64,000 bases of DNA, from contig NZ_JAFBCU010000001.1 in assembly GCF_016907875.1 (NCBI RefSeq), positions 1,798,001 to 1,862,000 on the forward strand, read 5' to 3'. Of the stretch, positions 20,658-26,577 are shown in pieces. The DNA comes from Arthrobacter roseus (lineage in GTDB: Bacteria > Actinomycetota > Actinomycetes > Actinomycetales > Micrococcaceae). A model generated the notes under the pieces. It saw only the letters and a program-made list of their open reading frames with translations, made no database searches and was not told the origin of the DNA. Made by a program: the position numbers and the translations under genes. The stretch's first letter is position 1. Every line of letters begins with the position of its first letter.

Positions 20658-22307
20658 GTGCCCGTCCTTCCTAGTGGAACATCCACATCCAGGCCCATTC
20701 TATATCGCAATGGTTCCGTCTATAGCGCTGCTGACCCCTTTGCCACGGCGATGCTGGTCGATGGTGACACTGTTGCCTGGGTTGGCTCAGAATACGCGGC
20801 AACGTCGATCGCGGATCACTCGATGGACGTCGTGGATCTAGACGGGGCGCTGATCACTCCAGGCTTTGTCGATTCCCATGTCCACCTGACGGAGACGGGC
20901 ATAGCTCTGGCATCGGTGGACCTCAGTGGTATCGGATCGCTCGCCGAGCTTCTTTCTGTGGTGGAACGTGCAGCTGACCGTTCTACTGGAATGATCGTCG
21001 GGTTTGGGTGGGACGAATCCTTCTGGCCGGAGCGGAGGTGGCCTAGCGCGGCAGAACTAGATGCGGCGTCGGGCCACAGGGCTGTCTATTTAGTGCGCGC
21101 GGACATCCATTCCGCGGTGGTATCCGGGACGTTCGCAGCGTCTCTGCGGCTGCAGGACGAGAATGGATGGGACAACGGGTTTGTTGTCCGCGAGGCACAC
21201 GAAGTGGCACGCAGTGCTTCGCGTCAATTGACGCTCGAGCAGAGGCATCATTTTCAAACAGCTGCGTTCTCTCACGCCGCATCGCGGGGGATCGTGGCGG
21301 TTGCCGAGATGGCTGCCCCGCACATATCACCGGTGGAGGATTTGCGACTGTCACTAGGGCTCGACGGCGCTGAGGATCACCATCCGCGTCCTGAAGTCCT
21401 CCCGTATTGGGGACAAGTAGTGTCTTCTGCGGACCACGCACGCGAGGTGGCAGACCAATTTGAAGGTCGGCTGTTGGGGCTGGCAGGGGATCTCAACATT
21501 GACGGTTCCATAGGGTCATACACTGCTGCTTTACGCGAGGGGTACAGCAATGCTGGGGACTCCACCGGGACCTTGTTCCTTGGTCCTGCAGAGGTGGCCG
21601 CCCATTTGTGCGCTGCAACCGAGGTAGGCCTCCAAGCCGGATTCCACGTTATCGGAGACCGCGCGCTGGATACAGTTATTGAGGGACTTCGACTCGCCGA
21701 ACGTCGCGTAGGACTCGATAGGCTTTTGGCAGCCGGACACCGGTTGGAGCATGTGGAGATGACTGACGACGACGCCGTCGCGTCTCTTCTGCGCTTTGGC
21801 GTCACCTGCAGTATGCAGCCGGGGTTTGATTCCACCTGGGGCCGGCCTCAGGGCATGTATAGCCAGCGTCTGGGGGAGCGGTCAAAGCTGATGAACAGAG
21901 TTGGTACCTTGATTTCTGCTGGGGTTCCGGTCTCGCTCGGTTCAGATTCACCGGTAGTACCAATGGATCCCTGGTCGGCGATCCGCGGCTGTATGCAGCT
22001 CGGTAACGAGCGAGAACGCATTTCCGCGAGGGCAGCCTTCATTGCGCATACCAGGGCTGGTTGGCGCGCTGCACGGAACTCGAACCCCATGCTGGGGCAG
22101 CTTGCCCCGGGTACTCCTGCCTCGTACGCGGTATGGCAGGTCGAGGAGCTCATGGTGCAAACCCCGGATAACCGTGTCCAGTCCTGGAGCACCGATCCGC
22201 GGGCGGGGACCCCGTTACTGCCGGCGCTCGATTCAGAGAAACCACCCCTGTGTCTGAGGACGGTCCACAGAGGCAACGAATTGCACAACGATCCCGCGTT
22301 TGGCTGA
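20658..22307 (+). CDS. Amidohydrolase family protein (YtcJ-like)
   Basis: 549-residue metal-dependent hydrolase of the amidohydrolase-3 type. Seen: DGALITPGFVDSHVHLTETG (metal-binding HxH near residues 80-82), NIDGSIGSYTAALREGYSN near 283, FHVIGDRALDTVIEGLRLAE with a further metal His near 334, and GSDSPVVPMDPW near 434 with the catalytic Asp. Predicted substrates are amides or imines of unknown identity. GTG start at 20658 following GGAG. Transcribed after helY with a 38-base gap; followed by the 454-base region with no protein gene. Confidence 0.85.
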   Translation: MPVLPSGTSTSRPILYRNGSVYSAADPFATAMLVDGDTVAWVGSEYAATSIADHSMDVVDLDGALITPGFVDSHVHLTETGIALASVDLSGIGSLAELLSVVERAADRSTGMIVGFGWDESFWPERRWPSAAELDAASGHRAVYLVRADIHSAVVSGTFAASLRLQDENGWDNGFVVREAHEVARSASRQLTLEQRHHFQTAAFSHAASRGIVAVAEMAAPHISPVEDLRLSLGLDGAEDHHPRPEVLPYWGQVVSSADHAREVADQFEGRLLGLAGDLNIDGSIGSYTAALREGYSNAGDSTGTLFLGPAEVAAHLCAATEVGLQAGFHVIGDRALDTVIEGLRLAERRVGLDRLLAAGHRLEHVEMTDDDAVASLLRFGVTCSMQPGFDSTWGRPQGMYSQRLGERSKLMNRVGTLISAGVPVSLGSDSPVVPMDPWSAIRGCMQLGNERERISARAAFIAHTRAGWRAARNSNPMLGQLAPGTPASYAVWQVEELMVQTPDNRVQSWSTDPRAGTPLLPALDSEKPPLCLRTVHRGNELHNDPAFG

Positions 22308-22323
22308 CCATTCAGGATCTTTT

Positions 22324-22344
22324 CAGACTTTCCCAAAAAGTCTG
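22324..22344 (+). terminator. Weak hairpin after the amidohydrolase gene
   Basis: CAGACTTT (22324-22331) pairs with AAAGTCTG (22337-22344) around a CCCAA loop, 16 bases after the amidohydrolase stop. There is no T-run after it, so a terminator role is only probable by position. Confidence 0.4.
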
Positions 22345-22362
22345 GGGCAATACCGCACCCCT

Positions 22363-22396
22363 CTGACGTGCACCGATGAACGTTGGAGCACGTCAG
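22363..22396. repeat. 9-bp inverted repeat upstream of a sigma-A-like promoter
   Basis: CTGACGTGC (22363-22371) and its exact complement GCACGTCAG (22388-22396) flank a 16-base centre that itself holds AACGTT. The right arm ends seven bases before the TTGACA at 22404, a usual place for an operator; it could also be a hairpin ending the upstream transcript. Confidence 0.5.
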
Positions 22397-22403
22397 AGCA
22401 GGA

Positions 22404-22431
22404 TTGACACGGGGGAGGGGATTAGTAGGCT
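22404..22431 (+). promoter_or_regulatory. Predicted sigma-A promoter of the 22.4-22.75 kb transcript
   Basis: TTGACA at 22404-22409 and TAGGCT at 22426-22431 are 16 bases apart, giving a start near 22437. It lies about 325 bases before the next start codon, so the transcript has a long leader or is an independent RNA. Confidence 0.55.
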
Positions 22432-22436
22432 GGAGA

Positions 22437-22750
22437 ACCTACAGGTTGCAAACTTTGGCCGTCCGTTGCTGTCAGCTTCTCGGTGAGGGTGAGTGTTTCC
22501 TGGCCGGAGAGTAACGGCGTCTGCCATTGGGGTACCCCCGCAGACACCGCCCCGGCACTGCAATGAGGTGGGTTGGCGCGTCATTAGAAAACAGGTCCGG
22601 TCTGTTGGCTGTTTCTGGTCCGAAGGCGCGTGGACCCACCCGCGGCAGATCCGCCTGCCGAACCACTTTGCCAGCTGGCCTATACTGGAACACTTGCTGT
22701 GTGCATCTGCCATAGTCCAGCTGCGTTCCAGCAGCCGCGAACAGCCTAGG
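22437..22750 (+). ncRNA. Candidate structured RNA or long structured 5' leader
   Basis: No convincing protein gene lies in this stretch. It holds several GC-rich helices in series: CCGTTGCT (22463-22470) with AGTAACGG (22510-22517), 8 pairs; GTCTGC (22519-22524) with GCAGAC (22540-22545); GGTGGGTTGGCGCG (22567-22580) with CGCGTGGACCCACC (22627-22640), 13 of 14 positions paired; AACAG (22590-22594) with CTGTT (22602-22606) nested inside it; and CGGCAG (22643-22648) with CTGCCG (22655-22660). It follows a good promoter. Hallmark sequences of RNase P RNA, tmRNA and SRP RNA were not seen. It could be a free RNA, for instance 6S-like, or the leader of the mannosyltransferase gene. Ends are estimates. 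Confidence 0.5.
22681..22686 (+). promoter_or_regulatory. Possible second -10 element (TATACT) close to the mannosyltransferase gene
   Basis: TATACT at 22681-22686 is a good -10 hexamer, but the -35 position 17 bases upstream (CCGAAC) is poor. It would give a start near 22693 and a 70-base leader for the gene at 22762, leaving the upstream promoter for the RNA alone. Confidence 0.35.
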
Positions 22751-22761
22751 AAGGTATCTGA

Positions 22762-23487
22762 GTGCGGGTCCTAACCATCATTCCCACCTATAACGAGATT
22801 GAGTCGCTCCCCGACACACTGTCGCGACTGAGAACATCTGTTCCGGATAGCGACGTTCTGGTGGTTGATGACAACAGTCCTGACGGAACCGGTGAGTTCG
22901 CTGATGGAATTGCCGCGGAGGACCATAACGTTCACGTTCTTCATCGACAGGGCAAAGAGGGCCTCGGGGCAGCGTACATCGCCGGTTTTCGTTGGGGCTT
23001 GGAACGCCAGTATGACGTACTCGTGGAAATGGACGCCGATGGTTCACACCGCCCCGAAGAACTAATGTCCCTGCTTGCCGCGGTGGATGAAGGCGCAGAC
23101 CTGGTTATCGGATCCCGCTGGGTTCCGGGGGGTAGCGTGGTCAATTGGCCACTGCACCGCAAACTCATCTCGCGAGCTGGTAGCACCTATTCCCGGCTTC
23201 TGCTCGGTCTCCGGCTTCGCGATATCACCGCCGGTTACCGCGCCTTTCGTCGGACAACGTTGGAGAGCGTAGACCTCTCGCAAATCGAGTCTGTAGGCTA
23301 TGGGTTTCAAGTCGACATGACATTTCGCGTAGCGCGCCAGGGAATGCATATTGTGGAGGTTCCCATCACCTTTGTGGAGCGTGTTTTGGGGGATTCAAAA
23401 ATGAGCGGAAACATCGTGGTCGAAGCCATGCTGAATGTCACGCGCTGGGGCTTACAAGCCCGTTGGGCGACATTGACTCAGCGCTGA
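22762..23487 (+). CDS. Polyprenol monophosphomannose synthase (GT2, Ppm1/DPM1 type)
   Basis: Transfers mannose from GDP-mannose to polyprenyl phosphate at the membrane, giving the donor for lipoglycans and protein O-mannosylation. 241 residues: IIPTYNEIESLPDTL at the N-terminus, VVDDNSPDGTG, EMDADGSHRPEEL with the DxD-type metal site near residue 93, SRWVPGG, and GYRAFRRTTLE. No attached N-acyltransferase domain, which in M. tuberculosis Ppm1 is fused. GTG 22762 with AGGAAGG upstream. Faces rbpA tail to tail as in M. tuberculosis (Rv2051c/Rv2050). Confidence 0.92.
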   Translation: MRVLTIIPTYNEIESLPDTLSRLRTSVPDSDVLVVDDNSPDGTGEFADGIAAEDHNVHVLHRQGKEGLGAAYIAGFRWGLERQYDVLVEMDADGSHRPEELMSLLAAVDEGADLVIGSRWVPGGSVVNWPLHRKLISRAGSTYSRLLLGLRLRDITAGYRAFRRTTLESVDLSQIESVGYGFQVDMTFRVARQGMHIVEVPITFVERVLGDSKMSGNIVVEAMLNVTRWGLQARWATLTQR

Positions 23488-23510
23488 CTGGTCCGCGTAC
23501 TGGATTAGCG

Positions 23511-23558
23511 CTTAAACGTGTAGGGCCGGGGCACATGCCCCGGCCCTACACGTTTAAG
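23511..23558. terminator. Perfect 22-bp hairpin between convergent genes
   Basis: Bases 23511-23532 are exactly complementary to 23537-23558 around an ACAT loop. The outer part is A/T-rich (CTTAAACG) and the inner part G/C-rich (GGGCCGGGGC), so transcripts from either side end in T-rich flanks. It sits between the mannosyltransferase and rbpA stops and most likely ends both. Confidence 0.88.
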
Positions 23559-23564
23559 AAAAGC

Positions 23565-23903
23565 TCATGCTGAGCGACGACGTTGGCGCAGCTTGGTCAG
23601 GCGGTCCTTGAGGATCTGCTCGAGTTCTTCGACCGACCTGCGTTCAAGGAGCATATCCCAGTGGGTGCGCACTGGCTTGTCGTTGGGGTTGATCGGTTTT
23701 TCTCCATCAACAATGATGGCTTCTTTGCCCGTCTTGGAAACCCATACCGGAGGAATTTCTGCTTCGGAGGAGAAGGTGACGAAGACCCTCTCGCCGTCGC
23801 TGCAACGGTATTCGACGCGCTGGCGCGGTGCTGGCTCGACGCCTGACTCCGTTTCCATGCTCTGCGCACCGAGGCGCATGCCCCGCAGGCTGCGATCGCT
23901 CAT
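23565..23903 (-). CDS. rbpA: RNA polymerase-binding protein RbpA
   Basis: Essential actinobacterial transcription factor that binds RNA polymerase and group I/II sigma factors and stabilises the open complex. 112 residues from ATG 23903: N-terminal tail MSDRSLRGMRLGAQSMETE, central barrel (VEYRCSDGERVFVTFSSEAEIPP), basic linker and the sigma-interaction helix region HWDMLLERRSVEELEQILKDRL, ending in a basic tail. The frame is open back to 24038, but family alignment fixes this start. A SigR-type promoter is seen about 90 bases upstream. Terminated by the 22-bp hairpin. Confidence 0.96.
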   Translation of the reverse strand: MSDRSLRGMRLGAQSMETESGVEPAPRQRVEYRCSDGERVFVTFSSEAEIPPVWVSKTGKEAIIVDGEKPINPNDKPVRTHWDMLLERRSVEELEQILKDRLTKLRQRRRSA

Positions 23904-23994
23904 GTGTGACGGCTCCCTAAAGTAGTTCTGACGGTGTGCCTTCGGAAAGAAGGAAAGTCTTCGGCTGGCATTGGATTTACCAGACTCCAGGCAT

Positions 23995-24020
23995 AACGTG
24001 TAAGGTGCCCGGCATATTCC
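23995..24020 (-). promoter_or_regulatory. Predicted SigR/SigH-type (oxidative stress) promoter of rbpA
   Basis: On the minus strand GGAAT (24020-24016) is followed after exactly 18 bases by GTT (23997-23995), the consensus for actinobacterial SigR/SigH promoters. It points at rbpA with a predicted leader near 85 bases. rbpA is a SigR target in Streptomyces coelicolor, which supports the call. A TATAAT (24070-24065, minus) further upstream may be a housekeeping -10, without a clear -35. Confidence 0.55.
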
Positions 24021-24072
24021 GCCAGACACCGTACACATCTGCGGTTTTTATAGTAGAAGAGTCAATTATACG

Positions 24073-25020
24073 CTATGATCCCTGGCCAACAGGTCCAGAG
24101 TCCATCGATGATGAGGCTGCGTCCGGGGTGGAGTTTCCGAGTACGTCGCCAATACCCTTGAGTGCTTCGCCTATTTCGCTAGGAATGATCCACAGCTTGT
24201 TAGCGGTTCCGTCAGCGAGCTTGGGCAGAGTCTGCAAGTACTGGTACGCCAGCAGTTTCTGCGTTGGATTTCCCGCGTGGATGGCGCCGAAGACCTTCTC
24301 GATAGCCTGTGATTCGCCGTCGGCCCGGAGAATTGCCGCCTTTGCGTCGCCCTCGGCGGCGAGGATCGAGGCCTGCCGCTGACCCTCGGCCGTGAGAATG
24401 GCGGACTGCTTGGTGCCCTCCGCCGTGAGAATGGCCGCACGGCGGTCACGTTCGGCACGCATCTGCTTTTCCATCGAGTCCTGAATGGACAGGGGCGGGT
24501 CAATGGCTTTGAGCTCAACACGGCCAACCCGGATGCCCCACCTGCCGGTTGCTTCGTCGAGGACACCGCGCATCTGACCGTTGATCTGGTCCCTGGATGT
24601 CAGCGCTTGTTCGAGGTTCAGGCCGCCAACGACGTTTCGGAGTGTCGTTATTGTGAGTTGCTCAACGGCCTGAATGTAGTTTTGGATTTCGTAGGTCGCC
24701 GCGCGAGGGTCCGTCACCTGGAAATAGACGACGGTGTCGATTGAGACCACCAGGTTGTCCTCGGTGATAACCGGCTGTGGTGGGAAGGAAACCACTTGCT
24801 CACGGAGGTCCAGCATTGGCAGAACCCTGTCCACGAACGGAATCAGGATGGTTAGTCCCGGGCCAAGGGTGCGCTGGTACTTACCAAGGCGTTCGACGAC
24901 GCCTGCCCGTGCTTGCGGAACGATCCGGATGGACCTGACCAGAATGATCAGTACAAAAATGACGAGAACGATCAGGACTACGGTGAGACCTATCGATCCG
25001 GCGCTGGCGCCGTCGTTCAT
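24073..25020 (-). CDS. SPFH/band 7 (stomatin, paraslipin-like) membrane protein
   Basis: Membrane-anchored scaffold of the stomatin/QmcA group, thought to organise membrane microdomains with an NfeD partner. 315 residues: one N-terminal helix (about 10-30), then the SPFH domain (VVERLGKYQRTLGPGLTILIPFVDRV, residues about 41-66; VVYFQVTDPRAATYEIQNY), then a coiled coil at about 195-235 with repeated AILTAEG, AILTAEG, SILAAEG, AILRADG units about eleven residues apart, and a polar tail. The nfeD gene lies 39 bases upstream on the same strand, a common pairing. Confidence 0.92.
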   Translation of the reverse strand: MNDGASAGSIGLTVVLIVLVIFVLIILVRSIRIVPQARAGVVERLGKYQRTLGPGLTILIPFVDRVLPMLDLREQVVSFPPQPVITEDNLVVSIDTVVYFQVTDPRAATYEIQNYIQAVEQLTITTLRNVVGGLNLEQALTSRDQINGQMRGVLDEATGRWGIRVGRVELKAIDPPLSIQDSMEKQMRAERDRRAAILTAEGTKQSAILTAEGQRQASILAAEGDAKAAILRADGESQAIEKVFGAIHAGNPTQKLLAYQYLQTLPKLADGTANKLWIIPSEIGEALKGIGDVLGNSTPDAASSSMDSGPVGQGS

Positions 25021-25059
25021 ATTTCCCCTTGTATGTTGGGTTGTAGTGAATTGATCCCG

Positions 25060-25536
25060 TTATGGGAGCAGAGATCCGGAGTCTGTCTGCCTCAAGGCAT
25101 GGACCACGGCGGTGGCCCCGTCGATCCTGGAAACGGAAACGCGTTCCCCTGCCTGGACCGATGAACCATCAGCAGTTTTTGCCGACCATGTGTCGCCACC
25201 AAGTTTCACGAGTCCTGAGGTGCCTGTTACCGGTTCCAGCGTCATGGCTGTTTCCCCAATCAGACGTTCCATGTTGGTTCGTTGCTCACGCGGGCCCTTT
25301 TTCAGGTGTTTCAGAGCGATAGGCCGAACAAGGACGATCATCAGCAGGGCGACGACGCAGAACACGACAACCTGCAGCACGAACGGTGCACTCAGGAATG
25401 TGGCAATCAGGGCCGCGAGCGCGCCAGCCGACAGCATGAGAAAGAAGAGGTCAAGCGTCAGGGATTCGATCGCGGCGAGAGCCAGGAACAGGACCAGCCA
25501 GAGGATCCAGATGTTTTCGACGATCCATTCGAACAT
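25060..25536 (-). CDS. NfeD family membrane protein
   Basis: 158 residues from ATG 25536 (AGGGGG upstream). Three to four hydrophobic helices in the first 85 residues, then a C-terminal OB-fold domain (about 95-158: LIGETAMTLEPVTGTSGLVKLGGDTWSAK). This is the short NfeD form without protease domain and acts with SPFH proteins; the SPFH gene follows immediately. The frame remains open up to 25677 but that overlaps the methyltransferase gene end and lacks NfeD similarity. Confidence 0.88.
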   Translation of the reverse strand: MFEWIVENIWILWLVLFLALAAIESLTLDLFFLMLSAGALAALIATFLSAPFVLQVVVFCVVALLMIVLVRPIALKHLKKGPREQRTNMERLIGETAMTLEPVTGTSGLVKLGGDTWSAKTADGSSVQAGERVSVSRIDGATAVVHALRQTDSGSLLP

Positions 25537-25636
25537 TGCTCCCCCTGGAGTCTGTTGCGATTCCCGTAAAGGTCTGCGACGCGGGTTGCCTTTGCCAGAG
25601 ACGCCGGTACCTCTATCATGCCTGAAGTGAGGCTGG

Positions 25637-26503
25637 TTACATAGTCGATGGGATCGGAACCGTGGCAACAGGCCCAAATACCTGGAGGCTGAAGCGTGCG
25701 GTGACGTCCAGACTGGTTAGGCAGGACGCAGAAGATTCGACCGCTTCGACCGTCGTGTGGAACGCAGAAGGGCCCATGAGGACGGCGTTGACGACGTCGA
25801 ACTGGTTCAGGTGCATCGAGTAGGAAATCTCCCTTGACTCAAGCTCCTCAAAAAGTGGCTGCACCGACTTGCGTAGGTCACTGGCCTTGTCTTCGTCCAC
25901 GTCGAGCATCCCGACGGTTTCCCGCAGTTCCTGAAGGTGGCCTGGCAGCGGGGTGACAACAACGAGTCGGCCGTCCGGTCGCAGGACACGATGGAACTCA
26001 GAGAAGTTGCGTGGCGCAAAAATGTTGATGATGACATCAATAGCCGCGTTTTGTAGGGGTAGCCGCTGCCAGACGTCCCACACTAGGCTCAAGGGCCGGC
26101 CCTCGGTGCGGGCGCAGCGCCGGAGTCCGTATCTGGAGATATCGAGCGCCACCGCGTCGGTCCCGACGATTCTTTGTTGCAATCGTTCGAGGTAATAGCC
26201 TGTCCCGGCTCCGACGTCGAGCAGCAGTGACGCCTCCACGTTTACGCTGCGCTGTACTGCATCAGCGACAGCGTCCGCCAGGGGCACGTAGTGACCAACG
26301 TTCTGAAAGTTCTCCCGCGCACGCACCATGTCGGCGGTGTCGGCCTGAAATTTCGTTCCACGGCCGGTGAGAAGATTGTAATAGCCCTGTTTCGCAGCGT
26401 CGTAGTGATGTCCCTGCCGGCACGCCAGCTGGTCCACGTCAGAAATGAACATGCTGCCGCGGCAAACCGGGCAGCTGAGTGCATCGATGGGAGAGGAGGT
26501 CAC
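25637..26503 (-). CDS. 23S rRNA (guanine-N1-)-methyltransferase, RlmA(II)/TlrB type
   Basis: 288 residues. N-terminal zinc-binding module with CPVC (residues 11-14), C28 and H32 in LACRQGHHYD, then KQGYYNLL, typical of RlmA; then a SAM-binding Rossmann domain (LLLDVGAGTGYYLERLQ, about residues 93-109; VALDISRYGLRRCAR; DVIINIFAPRNFSEFHRVL). Enterobacterial RlmA(I) methylates G745 and Gram-positive RlmA(II) G748 of 23S rRNA; by taxonomy G748 is more likely here, in the macrolide exit tunnel. Divergent from the S9 peptidase gene. Which guanine is modified cannot be read from sequence. Confidence 0.87.
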   Translation of the reverse strand: MTSSPIDALSCPVCRGSMFISDVDQLACRQGHHYDAAKQGYYNLLTGRGTKFQADTADMVRARENFQNVGHYVPLADAVADAVQRSVNVEASLLLDVGAGTGYYLERLQQRIVGTDAVALDISRYGLRRCARTEGRPLSLVWDVWQRLPLQNAAIDVIINIFAPRNFSEFHRVLRPDGRLVVVTPLPGHLQELRETVGMLDVDEDKASDLRKSVQPLFEELESREISYSMHLNQFDVVNAVLMGPSAFHTTVEAVESSASCLTSLDVTARFSLQVFGPVATVPIPSTM

Positions 26504-26577
26504 CGACCCATCGTAAAGCTACTCGCCACTGCTCAACTGAATTCGCACCGATAGTGCCTTCGGACTACGCTCAGGGG

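Noticed and set aside
22437-22750. RNase P RNA, tmRNA or SRP RNA in the long intergenic region
   Set aside because: The conserved core sequences (for example GAGGAAAGTCC of RNase P) are missing, so the RNA is left unnamed.
22393-22774. Short open frames in the 22.3-22.76 kb gap on both strands
   Set aside because: They overlap each other in several frames, are Arg/Pro/Cys-rich, lack good ribosome-binding sites and look like chance frames in GC-rich DNA.
24064-24072. TATAAT on the minus strand as the main rbpA promoter
   Set aside because: No -35 at 16-18 bases and it abuts the end of the SPFH gene; the GGAAT-N18-GTT element is a better candidate.
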